Positions 29,549 through 39,556 of a stretch of DNA of 64,000 nt are shown here, in pieces. The DNA is from Syntrophaceae bacterium (GTDB lineage Bacteria; Desulfobacterota; Syntrophia; Syntrophales; PHBD01): contig JABLXX010000001.1 in assembly GCA_013177825.1 (NCBI GenBank), positions 272,936 through 336,935 on the forward strand, read 5' to 3'. Position numbers and translations under genes: made by a program. Position 1 is the first letter of the stretch, and every line of letters begins with the position of its first letter. The notes beneath the pieces were generated by a model. It ran no database searches, was not told the origin of the DNA, and saw only the letters and a program-made list of their open reading frames with translations.

Positions 29549-31467
29549 GGATCCTCCTTCCGGACCGGATCCGGCTGAACGGCCGCCATGGCCGGCTTCA
29601 CCCGGGAAGGAGGATCCCGGCGGGCCGTCTGTTCCTTTGCGGCCGGATTCTTCTGCTCGAAATAAGCATCAATGACCTTGCGGGCAACGGGAGCCGCCGC
29701 CGAGCCTCCATGTCCGGCGTTTTCCGCAATGACGGCGACGACGATTTCCGGATGTTCATGGGGGGCGAAACAGACAAACAGGGCATGATCGCGGAATCGG
29801 CCGGAGAAGCTTTTGACTTTTCCATCCGGGGCGTTTCCCACAACCTGGGCGGTGCCTGTTTTTCCGGCCACGTCGGCTTCCTTCCTGCGGAGCGCTCCTC
29901 CGGTTCCGCCCGGCTCGTTCACGACCCCCCACAGGGCGTCCCGGAGGAGGATGCGGTTCTCCTCACGGATCGGCAGGACGCTCTTTTTCTCCGGTGGAAA
30001 GGCCTGGACGACCTTTCCGTCAATAGCTTCGATCTGGCGGATAACGCGGGGACGCCAGAGGGTGCCCCCGTTCGCCAAGGCGCCGTATGCCGAGGCAAGT
30101 TGCAGCGTCGTCACGGTGTTATAACCCTGGCCGATGGAAATGGAAATGGTTTCCCCCGGCTGCCAGGGAGCCTTGAAGCGGGCGAGCTTCCAGTCCCTTG
30201 TTGGGATGATGCCCCCCTTTTCCCGGGGCAGGTCGATGCCGGTGACGTCGCCGAATCCGAAGGCGCGGGCATACCGGGCGATCTTGTCGACGCCGAGAAG
30301 TTTGCCCAGGTTGTAGAAGTAGACGTCGCAGGACTCAACGATGGCCCGGTGGAGGGAGACGCGGCCGTGGCCGTGCTTCTGCCAGCAGCGGAAGGTCCGG
30401 TTTCCCAGGGTAAAGGATCCGGTGCAGTTGAAGGAGGTGGACGGGGTGATGAGTCCCTCTTCGAGGGCCGCTGCAGCGACGACCAGCTTATAGGTGGACC
30501 CCGGTGGATACTGACCGGAGATGGCCCGGTTCTCCAGAGGGTGGGCTGGATCCTGGCTCAGCTTTTTCCAGTCCCTGGCGGAAATCCCTCCCCGAAACAG
30601 GTTCGGATCGAAGGAGGGGGAACTGAGCAGGGCCAGGACGGCTCCGTTGCGGGGGTCCAGGGCGACGACCGATCCGGGCCTGCCATCCAGGGCCTTCCAG
30701 GCGGCCTCCTGGAGGACGGAATCGATGTTCAGGACGACGTTGTGCCCTGCGACGGGCGAGAGTCGTCCCAGGATCCGGACCTCTTTGCCCACCACGTTGA
30801 CGACGACGTTCTCGGCGCCGTTGACTCCCCGCAGGGGTGCGTCCAGGTACCGCTCGATGCCGAACTTGCCAACCATGTCTCCACTGCTGTACCGCAATCC
30901 TTCTTTTCCCAGTTCTTCGGGGCTGATCTCGCCCATGTACCCGATGACATGGGCCATCCTTTCCCCCTGCAGATACTGGCGGACAGGCACGACCTCGGAG
31001 ACCATGCCCGGCAGTTCCAGGGTGTGGGCTTCCACGAGGGCGAGTTTTTCGCGGCTGATGTTCCGTTCGATTCTCAACGGCTCCACGGAACGGGTTTTGC
31101 GAATTTCAAGGATCTCTTCGGGATAGGGGAGGGAACGCTCCGTGCAGAGAGCCGCGAATCGTTTCGTTACCTCCTGAACGTTTCCAGCCCGCTGGGGGTG
31201 AAACAGGATGTCGAACGCGGCCTGGTTATCCACCAGCACCTTGCGGTTCGTGTCGAGGATCACGCCCCGAATTGCCCGGATGGTGCGGTTGCGCATGCTG
31301 TTGCTTTCGGAGCGCTGATACAGCTCGCTCCCCTTGATGACCTGAAGATGCCACATCCGCACCAGAAGGACCGACATGGCGCAGACAATGATCAGAAGCA
31401 GCAGCCTGAACCGCTTATGGAATTCGGCAGAGTCATGGCCATTGAGCCTGTTGTGCCGACTTGCCAT
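29545..31467 (-). CDS. mrdA: Penicillin-binding protein 2 (elongation transpeptidase)
   Basis: Cross-links peptidoglycan in partnership with RodA. The 640 residues have one membrane anchor (RLLLLIIVCAMSVLLVRMW), a pedestal domain, and a transpeptidase domain with active-site GSTYK (S-x-x-K), S-C-D as the SxN-type triad and KTGTA. The C-terminal tail is Pro/Arg-rich. The start has GGAGG and overlaps mreD by 35 bp. Confidence 0.95.
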   Translation of the reverse strand: MASRHNRLNGHDSAEFHKRFRLLLLIIVCAMSVLLVRMWHLQVIKGSELYQRSESNSMRNRTIRAIRGVILDTNRKVLVDNQAAFDILFHPQRAGNVQEVTKRFAALCTERSLPYPEEILEIRKTRSVEPLRIERNISREKLALVEAHTLELPGMVSEVVPVRQYLQGERMAHVIGYMGEISPEELGKEGLRYSSGDMVGKFGIERYLDAPLRGVNGAENVVVNVVGKEVRILGRLSPVAGHNVVLNIDSVLQEAAWKALDGRPGSVVALDPRNGAVLALLSSPSFDPNLFRGGISARDWKKLSQDPAHPLENRAISGQYPPGSTYKLVVAAAALEEGLITPSTSFNCTGSFTLGNRTFRCWQKHGHGRVSLHRAIVESCDVYFYNLGKLLGVDKIARYARAFGFGDVTGIDLPREKGGIIPTRDWKLARFKAPWQPGETISISIGQGYNTVTTLQLASAYGALANGGTLWRPRVIRQIEAIDGKVVQAFPPEKKSVLPIREENRILLRDALWGVVNEPGGTGGALRRKEADVAGKTGTAQVVGNAPDGKVKSFSGRFRDHALFVCFAPHEHPEIVVAVIAENAGHGGSAAAPVARKVIDAYFEQKNPAAKEQTARRDPPSRVKPAMAAVQPDPVRKEDP

Positions 31468-31954
31468 TCCCGTATCCCTCCAGTTCCAGTCGGCGGCAGA
31501 AATGGAATATCGTCGGGGAGAGCCCGCTGAGAATGCACGCCTGGGGAAGATAGATCTTCAGTCCCGTTACGAGGACGTTCATGTCATATATTATATAGTA
31601 AATGGAGACAAGAATGATTCCCTCGGCCAGTACGGAAAGAAAAGTGATGGAAATCAGGAAGAAGGTTTTCGTCGAATAGACCCGTGCGGAAACGGAGGAT
31701 AGACCGAAGAAAATGATTCCATAGGTCAGGATATAGAGCCCCGGGAAGGGAGTGATCAGGGCATCCATGAAGTAGCCCATCAGAAAGGTCAGAACGGCTC
31801 CTCTCCCCGTCTCCATGAACAGACCCGCGTAGATCACCGCCACCGTGGTGAGTTCCAGGCTGAGCCGTTCGGCCGTGAAGACCTCCACGATGGATGTCTG
31901 AAGGATGACGAGGCCCAGGGCAAGCGGCGGAAGGACAAGGTAGCGACGGATCAT
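31433..31954 (-). CDS. mreD: Rod-shape protein MreD
   Basis: Small polytopic membrane protein of the elongasome, 173 residues, five or six hydrophobic segments (VLPPLALGLVILQTSIV, LTFLMGYFMDALITPFPGLY). It overlaps mreC and mrdA, as usual. Identification rests on size, topology and order. Confidence 0.88.
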   Translation of the reverse strand: MIRRYLVLPPLALGLVILQTSIVEVFTAERLSLELTTVAVIYAGLFMETGRGAVLTFLMGYFMDALITPFPGLYILTYGIIFFGLSSVSARVYSTKTFFLISITFLSVLAEGIILVSIYYIIYDMNVLVTGLKIYLPQACILSGLSPTIFHFCRRLELEGYGNGKSAQQAQWP

Positions 31955-32778
31955 TTTTTCTGTTTGTATACCAGGACCAGGACTTCTTCCAACCGGCTGA
32001 AGTCCGTTGCCGGAATAACCTCGATCTTCTGGAAAAGACTATCCGCCTTCTTGTCGAAGGCGGTGACCGAACCCAGGACGAGTCCCTTGGGATAGCGTCC
32101 GGAGAGACCGGAAGTCAGGACAATGTCCCCCGCCTGAACCTCTTCCAGGTTGGACAGGTATTTCAGGCGTCCGCCGCCGGAACCGTCGCCCTGTAGAATG
32201 CCCTCCGCCCGGGTCCTCTGGATCAGGGCATCGATGTTGCTCTTTTCATCCGTGATCAGCAGAACCTTCGAGACATTTGGGGAAGCCTCGATGACGAAGC
32301 CCGCCACCCCCTTGCTCGAAACAACGGGCTGCCCTGTCCGGACGCCGGCGGCAGTCCCCTTGTCAAGCAGCACCGTCTTGAAAAGAGTGGCCTGGCTCTT
32401 GTCGATGATTCTCGCAGCCACGGAAGGGATTTTCAGTTCCTGCTGCATGTTAAAAAGGGCCTGGAGTCGATGGGCTTCCAGGTATCCCTCCCGATACCGG
32501 GTCAGTTCGTTTGTCAGCTCGTCGTTTTTCTTTTCCAGTTCCCGGTTTTTCTGACGGAGTCCGATCAGGTGCAGATAATCCGTCCAGGCGTTCTGCAGGG
32601 CGTGGAAGGACGTAGTCAGGGCGGACTGCACAGGGCCGGTGATTTCGAAGACGGCGATGCGGACCGGTCCCGGCCTGTCGGGGAACCGGAGGTGGTAAGA
32701 GATCATGGCCAGCGTCAACAGAAGAAACAGAGCCAGGATGATCAGGTTTTTTTTTCGTTTCGGTGCGCTCATGTCCAT
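31951..32778 (-). CDS. mreC: Rod-shape protein MreC
   Basis: Periplasmic scaffold of the elongasome. From MDMSAPKRKK the 275 residues have one membrane helix (NLIILALFLLLTLAMISYH), a coiled coil (LRQKNRELEKKNDELTNEL) and the beta domain with VVSSKGVAGFVIEASPNVSKVLLI and GDIVLTSGLSGRYPKGLVLG. The ribosome site is weak, and another Met two residues later is possible. It lies 250 bp downstream of mreB. Confidence 0.93.
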   Translation of the reverse strand: MDMSAPKRKKNLIILALFLLLTLAMISYHLRFPDRPGPVRIAVFEITGPVQSALTTSFHALQNAWTDYLHLIGLRQKNRELEKKNDELTNELTRYREGYLEAHRLQALFNMQQELKIPSVAARIIDKSQATLFKTVLLDKGTAAGVRTGQPVVSSKGVAGFVIEASPNVSKVLLITDEKSNIDALIQRTRAEGILQGDGSGGGRLKYLSNLEEVQAGDIVLTSGLSGRYPKGLVLGSVTAFDKKADSLFQKIEVIPATDFSRLEEVLVLVYKQKK

Positions 32779-33030
32779 CCCACAATCATGGCGGAATGGA
32801 GGTGCCTTGCATCGCGAGAGCCGGTTCATACCGCTTTTGATACAAGGAACAGATCCCGTTTCGGTTCCGGTGGAAGCGTTGGAAGATACCCGGGGAAACC
32901 ATCCGGTGCCTTCGGCTGGGAGTGATGGCTGCTTCGTTGATTGTGCCCGGAAGTCGACAGGTCGGGGCGGGAAGCGGCTTCAGGATAACCTCCTCCTCAT
33001 CGGGACCCGAATCCGCCCGGAAGCCGCCAC

Positions 33031-34218
<1,188 letters not shown>

Positions 34219-34356
34219 TCACGGGCTGGAAAGGGACCTCGGACTCGGTTTCCAGGCGTTCGCTGATGGATTGTGGAACGATCACCTGCAACTGTGTCCG
34301 TATTGAAGCCGGTGCCCGGTGATGATGCAACGGCGGGTTTTTTCTTGAAAAATCTG

Positions 34357-34385
34357 TTGCCTGTGGAGGATCCCTTGTGTATAAA
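34357..34385 (+). promoter_or_regulatory. Sigma-70-type promoter of ssb
   Basis: TTGCCT (34357-34362), a 17-bp spacer and TATAAA (34380-34385; 5 of 6) lie 30 bp before the ssb start codon, leaving a short leader that contains GGGGAGG. Confidence 0.6.
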
Positions 34386-34414
34386 AGCCCATCTTCTTGA
34401 GGGGAGGAAGCGGC

Positions 34415-34822
34415 ATGCTCAACAAAGCGATGCTCATCGGACGGCTGGGGGCGGACCCCGAGGTTCGCTATACTCCGGATGGAGCCATGATCACGACATT
34501 CCGGCTGGCGACGGACGAGCAATGGAAAGACAAGAGCGGCGAGCGGGTCCAGCGGACCGAATGGCATCGTGTCGTCACGTTCGGCCGTCTGGCGGAAATC
34601 TGCGGAAACTACCTGAACAAGGGAAAGCTGGTTTACGTGGAAGGACGGATCCAGACGCGCTCTTGGGAAGACAAGGAAGGTCAGAAGCGGTACATGACGG
34701 AAATCGTTGCCGCGAACATGCAGATGCTGGACGGGAGGGGCCAGGCGAAACCCACGTCGGGAGATGAGCCGTCACCCGGCGTGCCGGACGGCGGGTACCC
34801 GGAAGACGACGTGCCGTTCTAG
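34415..34822 (+). CDS. ssb: Single-stranded DNA-binding protein
   Basis: Binds ssDNA in replication and repair, 135 residues. [20 protein letters not shown] opens the OB fold, [14 protein letters not shown] and [20 protein letters not shown] follow, and the tail DDVPF matches the acidic partner-binding tip (DDDIPF in E. coli). The ATG after GGGGAGG is used. Confidence 0.96.
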   Translation: MLNKAMLIGRLGADPEVRYTPDGAMITTFRLATDEQWKDKSGERVQRTEWHRVVTFGRLAEICGNYLNKGKLVYVEGRIQTRSWEDKEGQKRYMTEIVAANMQMLDGRGQAKPTSGDEPSPGVPDGGYPEDDVPF

Positions 34823-34832
34823 AGAAGGGGGA

Positions 34833-35018
34833 TTATTTCGGTTCGACCTTTTTGTTCTGGGGGGTCACGTCGATTTCATCGGGTTCCCGGGTGGCTTTCT
34901 TGAAGTTCCGGATTCCCTTTCCCAGGGCATTGCCGATCTCCGGTAGCTTGCCGGCACCGAAAATGATCAGAATGATCACCAGGATGATCAGCAACTCTGG
35001 AATACCGATACCAAACAT
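34833..35018 (-). CDS. tatA: Twin-arginine translocase subunit TatA
   Basis: Pore-forming component of folded-protein export, 61 residues: a short periplasmic N terminus (MFGIGIPE), a hydrophobic helix ([21 protein letters not shown]) with the usual FG hinge, then a charged amphipathic helix and tail. tatB and tatC are not in the window. It is downstream of rodZ on the same strand. Confidence 0.93.
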   Translation of the reverse strand: MFGIGIPELLIILVIILIIFGAGKLPEIGNALGKGIRNFKKATREPDEIDVTPQNKKVEPK

Positions 35019-35098
35019 TTTTTATTACTCCCTGAAGGGTTTTCTTTCTCCATAGATCATCGCATGAAGCTTGTCAAACCCATCTTTCCGGAGGGTCT

Positions 35099-35953
35099 TC
35101 AGGGAAGCCGAAGGTGAACGACCTGTCCGGGGCTTCCCAGGGGCCCCAGCGGTTTTCCCTGGAAGATCAACAGGGTTCCTCCGGCGTTTCCCACATCGAT
35201 ATCGAAAGAGCGCGATGCCCGTCGCTCCAGCCTTTCCCCCGGTTTCAGCAGGACCTGGTACGGCTGGCTCTGGTCTTCGCTGAGGCGGATCCAGGTATAA
35301 TCCCGGGCCTCGATGACGAGGGAGTATCCATCCGTTGCTGCTACTGCCGCCGGCGGCGACGGCTGCTGGGGTTGTTGAGCCGGCTCTGTCGGCGCCGGTG
35401 CAGGGACGGGCGCGGAAGGTGCGGGGGGCGTCGCCGGGGGAGTGGTTGTGCCGGTCTGGACCGGCGACGAGGCCGGTTCAGGGGCTGTGGGAGCGGCGGT
35501 TTCTGCCGGCTTGGCAGTAGGGAAGGATGATGGCGACGGTGCCTTGACCGGCTCCCGGAGCATCAGGACGGCGGCCGCGATGAGCAGGGCCAGCGTCAGG
35601 CAGCAGGCTGTGACGATCCATTTCTTGAAGGACTTTCTCTTCGGTGGTATGGGCGCTTCGTCCGGAGGGGGGCTCTGGGATTCCGCCAGGAATCGATTGT
35701 ACCGTTCCAGCAGTTTTCCTTCGTCGGCGCCGATCGCCTGGGCGTAATTCCGGATGAAGGAACGGGCGATGACCGGGGCAGGCAGTTTTCCGAAACGGCC
35801 GCTTTCGATTGCCTCCAGGTTGACCACGGTAATCCTCGTGGCCTCGAAAATGTCCTTCAGTTGAATCCCTCTCGATTCCCGGAGGGATTTCAGATCCTGG
35901 ACAGGAGATGTCTCTTCCTGTGCGGCTCTCTGAGTGGTTTCGTCCTTTTCCAT
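35099..35953 (-). CDS. rodZ: RodZ-like helix-turn-helix membrane protein
   Basis: MreB-anchoring protein. From MEKDETTQRA the 284 residues have a cytoplasmic helix-turn-helix (LKSLRESRGIQLKDIFEATRI and the following ESGRFGKLPAPVIARSFIRNYA), a membrane helix (VTACCLTLALLIAAAVLML), a Pro/Ala-rich linker of about 70 residues and a C-terminal DUF4115 beta domain (EARDYTWIRLSEDQSQPYQV). The product fits the shape genes nearby. An upstream ATG would add 22 residues without a better ribosome site. Confidence 0.88.
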   Translation of the reverse strand: MEKDETTQRAAQEETSPVQDLKSLRESRGIQLKDIFEATRITVVNLEAIESGRFGKLPAPVIARSFIRNYAQAIGADEGKLLERYNRFLAESQSPPPDEAPIPPKRKSFKKWIVTACCLTLALLIAAAVLMLREPVKAPSPSSFPTAKPAETAAPTAPEPASSPVQTGTTTPPATPPAPSAPVPAPAPTEPAQQPQQPSPPAAVAATDGYSLVIEARDYTWIRLSEDQSQPYQVLLKPGERLERRASRSFDIDVGNAGGTLLIFQGKPLGPLGSPGQVVHLRLP

Positions 35954-36136
35954 GGCTGCGCCGTTTTTGCCCCCGAGGATGAAATGATGTCGGACCTTAC
36001 CATTCTCGGCAGTTTCCATGCAAACGGAAATGGTCGAGTTTCGGCGGAGGATAGGATTTCACCCGTTCCGTCGGCTTTCGAATGATGCGGAGGCAGAGTC
36101 GGGACGAACAATTCATCGGCGGAGAGAGATGGAACC

Positions 36137-36922
36137 ATGGATTCCTTCGGCACATTCATGACGGATATCGCCCGGCAGGCCGGGACCTGGCTGAAACGGA
36201 GACTCGATGAAGAGCACACCATCGATTACAAGGGAGTGATCAATATTGTCACGGAAGCGGATCGCCAATCGGAAGAGATGATCGTCTCGGCGATTCTCGA
36301 CCGGTATCCCGATCATGACATCCTGGCGGAAGAGCGGGACCGGGCTTCCAAGGGATCGCCTTGCCGATGGATTATCGACCCTCTCGACGGGACGACGAAC
36401 TATGCCCACGGCTATCCTGTGTTCTGTGTGTCCATCGCCTTCGAAGAGAACGGAATCGTCCAGTATGGAGCTGTTTACAACCCGATGTTGGAGGAAATGT
36501 TCTATGCCCGCCGCGGTGAAGGCGCTTTTCTGAACGGCCGTCCCATTCGCGTTTCCGGAGTCCGGGACCTCTCCCGCAGCCTCCTGGCCACGGGGTTTCC
36601 CTACGACATCCGGGAAAACGCCGACAACAACATGGATTATTTCAACATCATGGCCAGAAGGGCCCAGGCGATCCGGCGGGCCGGATCGGCCGCACTGGAC
36701 ATGGCATATGTGGCGGCCGGCCGTTTTGACGGTTTCTGGGAACTCCGCCTGATGCCCTGGGATACGGCGGCCGGGTGGCTCCTGATCATCGAGGCCGGCG
36801 GCATGGTTACGAGCCTGTCGGGTGGTCCTTTTACTTTCAACGCACCTCACATCCTGGCCTCGAATGGACAGATTCACGAATCCATGATCGCCGCCCTTCG
36901 TCTTGCCGCCCCTCCGGCCTGA
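36137..36922 (+). CDS. suhB: Inositol monophosphatase family protein (SuhB)
   Basis: Mg-dependent sugar or inositol phosphate phosphatase, 261 residues. The metal-site motifs are complete: AEERD, WIIDPLDGTTNYAHGYPVF and WDTAAGWLLIIEAGG. Divergent from rodZ with about 180 bp between. In other bacteria SuhB also works as an antitermination cofactor. Confidence 0.93.
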   Translation: MDSFGTFMTDIARQAGTWLKRRLDEEHTIDYKGVINIVTEADRQSEEMIVSAILDRYPDHDILAEERDRASKGSPCRWIIDPLDGTTNYAHGYPVFCVSIAFEENGIVQYGAVYNPMLEEMFYARRGEGAFLNGRPIRVSGVRDLSRSLLATGFPYDIRENADNNMDYFNIMARRAQAIRRAGSAALDMAYVAAGRFDGFWELRLMPWDTAAGWLLIIEAGGMVTSLSGGPFTFNAPHILASNGQIHESMIAALRLAAPPA

Positions 36923-37054
36923 TCCGGAGACCCTGTCCCTTGTTCCATCCGTTCCGTGAGGCCGGCCGGGTCCTCCGGCGACAGCGGTGATCGTTCCGCC
37001 GGGACCCGGCGGAGGCAGGGTTTTTCTCGACCGGAGCCCCTGTCACGGCATCCC

Positions 37055-37082
37055 TTGACAATGCCGGCTCGGTGTTTATATT
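37055..37082 (+). promoter_or_regulatory. Sigma-70-type promoter of the hsp20 operon
   Basis: TTGACA (37055-37060), a 16-bp spacer and TATATT (37077-37082; 5 of 6) lie 130 bp before the first hsp20 gene. No CIRCE repeat and no clear sigma-32 site is visible, which is notable for small heat-shock genes. Confidence 0.6.
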
Positions 37083-37212
37083 AACGCCAAAAGCTGAGAA
37101 TCAAAAACAATATTAATGGGTTGTCGCTTTCTCGGCTGCTGGTGGAAGTCCGTTTCGACCTCCACAGCAGCAAATCGGGGAAGGCGATGAACCGGAAAAG
37201 GAGGTTGAGGAT

Positions 37213-37653
37213 ATGTTCGGACCGGTCTGGAGATTTGGAAGAATCGTGGATCTCATGCCGGAGGTACAGCGCCTCCAGCGGGAAATGAACCGGCTGTTCT
37301 CGGGTGTCAGCCAGCCTTTCAGCCAGGATTTTCCGGCCATCAACGTTTGGAGCGGTGAAAGCGAGATCGTTGTCTCCGCGGAGTTGCCGGGGGCGGATCC
37401 CGACGGCATGGAAATCTCCGTCGTGGGTGAAAGCCTGACTCTCAGCGGTGTCCGGAATCCGGAAGCCTTGAAGGAAGGCGAGAATTATCATCGCCAGGAA
37501 AGAAGCAGCGGGCGCTTCAGTCGAACCCTGCAGCTGCCGTTTCGCGTGGATGCGGCAAACGTGGCGGCCCGTTTTGAAAAGGGCATCCTTCACATCACGC
37601 TGCCGCGGGCGGAAGCGGACAAGCCCAGGAAGATCAGCATCAAGGCAGAGTAG
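37213..37653 (+). CDS. Small heat-shock protein (Hsp20), first of three
   Basis: ATP-independent holdase that keeps unfolding proteins soluble. The 146 residues comprise an N-terminal arm (MFGPVWRFGRIVDLMPEVQRLQ, partly amphipathic), an alpha-crystallin domain (VWSGESEIVVSAELPGADPDGM to FEKGILHITLPRAE) and a C-terminal I-x-I-type tail (KISIKAE). The ribosome site AGGAGG is strong. Confidence 0.93.
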   Translation: MFGPVWRFGRIVDLMPEVQRLQREMNRLFSGVSQPFSQDFPAINVWSGESEIVVSAELPGADPDGMEISVVGESLTLSGVRNPEALKEGENYHRQERSSGRFSRTLQLPFRVDAANVAARFEKGILHITLPRAEADKPRKISIKAE

Positions 37654-37671
37654 AAAGGGGGGACGACCAAG

Positions 37672-38070
37672 ATGAAGGAACAGGATCTGCAGAAACAGAC
37701 GGCTTCGAACCCGGTGGAAATGGAACGGACAAGAAACCGCAAGGTGTATGTTCCCCGGGTCGATATCTATGAGACGAAGGAGTCCATCGTACTGCTGGCC
37801 GATATGCCGGGCGTGGACGAGGGTTCAGTGGACATCGTGCTGGAAAAGAACGTGCTGGCCATCAACGGAACGGTGGAACCCGTCAGTTTCCCGGGTCACA
37901 ATCTTGTGTATGCCGAGTATGACACGGGGGATTATCAGCGGGCCTTCACCCTTCCCGAGGAAATCGACCAGAACAGGATTGAGGCTACAGTGAAAAACGG
38001 GGTTCTTCGCGTCGTTCTTCAGAAAGCGGAGAAATCCAAGGCCAGAAAGATCGCCATCAAGGCTGCATGA
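37672..38070 (+). CDS. Small heat-shock protein (Hsp20), second of three
   Basis: 132 residues with a short, polar N-terminal arm and an alpha-crystallin domain (VYVPRVDIYETKESIVLLAD to VKNGVLRVVLQKAE), tail KIAIKAA. The arm lacks the hydrophobic content of its neighbours, so this subunit may form smaller assemblies or mixed oligomers. It starts 18 bp after the first gene and overlaps the region before the third. Confidence 0.92.
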   Translation: MKEQDLQKQTASNPVEMERTRNRKVYVPRVDIYETKESIVLLADMPGVDEGSVDIVLEKNVLAINGTVEPVSFPGHNLVYAEYDTGDYQRAFTLPEEIDQNRIEATVKNGVLRVVLQKAEKSKARKIAIKAA

Positions 38071-38087
38071 GAAAGGAGGTGGCAGGT

Positions 38088-38594
38088 ATGCCAATCCGCA
38101 GGCTGTTGCCATCGCTCCGGGGAGAACCCGCGGTTCCGGCGGGAAAGGAAAACGTTCATCCTTTCTCAGTCCTCCAGCAGGAAATGAACCGGATCTTCGA
38201 AGATTTTTTCCAAGGCACGGCCCTCTCGACGTTTCCCGCCTCCGGCGAGCATGTCGGGTCGTTCTATCCATCCGTGGACGTGAAGGAAGGGGAGAAGGAG
38301 ATCGTCGTCCATGCGGAACTTCCCGGAATGGAGGAGAAGGACGTGGATCTCCTTCTGGAGGAGTCTTCGCTGGTTCTCAAGGGGGAGAAGAAATTCGAGA
38401 AGGAAGACAAGGGTGAGGGCTACCATACCATTGAACGAAGCTACGGGTCGTTTCGCCGGGTCATTCCCCTGCCCCGGGAGATCGATTTGAACAAGACGCA
38501 GGCTCGTTTCAAGAACGGCGTCCTGACGGTCACCTTGCCCAAGAAGGAGCAGGCGAAGGCGAAAGGGAAGAAGATACCCATTCAGTCCGCCTGA
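38088..38594 (+). CDS. Small heat-shock protein (Hsp20), third of three
   Basis: 168 residues from MPIRRLLPSLRGEP, chosen because AGGAGG lies before it; a longer frame begins inside gene two. N-terminal arm with EMNRIFEDFFQG as in many sHsps, alpha-crystallin domain (SFYPSVDVKEGEKEIVVHAELPG-like), and KIPIQSA as the I-x-I tail. Three tandem, clearly different paralogs suggest hetero-oligomers. The operon ends at the palindromic left end of the 0.46-kb repeat. Confidence 0.93.
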   Translation: MPIRRLLPSLRGEPAVPAGKENVHPFSVLQQEMNRIFEDFFQGTALSTFPASGEHVGSFYPSVDVKEGEKEIVVHAELPGMEEKDVDLLLEESSLVLKGEKKFEKEDKGEGYHTIERSYGSFRRVIPLPREIDLNKTQARFKNGVLTVTLPKKEQAKAKGKKIPIQSA

Positions 38595-38662
38595 TCGCGT
38601 CAAGACGGAGATTCGGCTGCAACATGAAAGAGCCTTTCATCTCCGGAAGAGAAAACGCCAAC

Positions 38663-39124
38663 AAAGAGGAGGAGCGGATTTGAAATCCGCTCCTCCTTTT
38701 CTTTCTTTTTGCATCGTGGCGCGGGGGCTGTCACGGGGATTCCCGCCGTCGCGGAGAATTTTCCGCGGAGTGCATTATCCGACCGAGCAGCCATCCGGGT
38801 GGAAAATTCTCCTGATTGCTCCTCTGGGAACCCCCGGCCGCCCCCCGCGGATGGCGGGGAGTGGGGCTTCCCGGAGCGCGAATAGAGGCTTTTTCGGGGC
38901 ACCCTGCCGTCGCAGCGCAGCGCCCGCAAAGTCATCTGTCTGAGCGCCGCAGGCGCGAGTTATGACTTTGCAGCGGAGGAGACGCTGCAGGGTCGAAAAA
39001 ACTCTTCTGAGCGCGAGGGAAGCCCTCTCCTGCGAGTCGGCTTCTCAGCCAGGGACGCCGGGTTGCTTAAAAAAAGAATAAAAGAAAAGAAGGGGAGCGG
39101 ATTTCAAATCCGTCCATCCTCTTT
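38663..39124. repeat. 0.46-kb self-complementary repeat element, copy 1
   Basis: Nearly identical to 55357-55823 and in the same orientation; inside the end palindromes I count about three differences in some 420 bp. The left end is a perfect palindrome (38668-38696, 14-bp arms, core GGATTTGAAATCC). The right end is a decayed version (39094-39119). Ends 38663-38681 and 39106-39124 are complementary at 17 of 19 positions. Inside are GGAGAATTTTCC with its complement, and a nested rod of stems at 38864-39025 (GGGCTTCCC/GGGAAGCCC outermost). It lies between convergent hsp20 and yjbQ, and its end hairpins are followed by U-rich tracts on both strands, so they can serve as terminators. It codes for no plausible protein. 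Confidence 0.85.
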
Positions 39125-39157
39125 ATTCCTGATTCGTATCGGCTCCGGGGATTCCTG

Positions 39158-39556
39158 TCAGGGATCCGACACCAGCTTCACCATAACGTTTCGCGTCCTC
39201 GGACCGTCGAACTCGCAGAAGAAGACGGACTGCCATGTGCCGAGCACAAGGCGGCCCCCTTCGATGATGAGCGTCTCCGAGGCTCCGAAGAGAGAAGCTT
39301 TCACGTGGGCGTCGGAGTTGCCCTCCCGGTGGCGGTAGGGGCCGTCGGCCGGGACCAGCTTTCCTGTGGTCGCGAGGATGTCCCGGACGACGTCCGGATC
39401 CGCGTTTTCATTGATGGTCACCGCGGCGGTGGTGTGGGGCACGAAGACGATGCAGATGCCGTTCTCTAGACCTTGCTCGCGAACGGCGGACTGCAGGGCG
39501 TCGGTGATGTCGATCATCTGGATGCGGGCGCCGGTCCGGACGGTGATCGTTTTCAT
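39158..39556 (-). CDS. YjbQ/UPF0047 family protein (secondary thiamine-phosphate synthase type)
   Basis: 132-residue protein with the family signature VPHTTAAVTINENADPDVVRD and PYRHREGNSDAHVKASLFG; conserved His and Asp residues form the site. Members show weak thiamine-phosphate synthase activity, but the true role is uncertain. Its start overlaps the HD-domain gene stop by four bases. Confidence 0.9.
   Translation of the reverse strand: MKTITVRTGARIQMIDITDALQSAVREQGLENGICIVFVPHTTAAVTINENADPDVVRDILATTGKLVPADGPYRHREGNSDAHVKASLFGASETLIIEGGRLVLGTWQSVFFCEFDGPRTRNVMVKLVSDP

Noticed and set aside
38600-38935. Minus-strand frame sharing MAARSDNALRGKFSATAGIP with 55035-55490
   Set aside because: Similarity is again due to the DNA repeat, and the rest of each frame is antisense to unrelated genes.
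38680-38943. Open frame in the repeat (MKSAPPFLSFC...), also seen in copy 2
   Set aside because: The same peptide recurs only because the DNA is repeated. The frames end differently after a single-base insertion, have no ribosome site, and cover the palindromes and stems.
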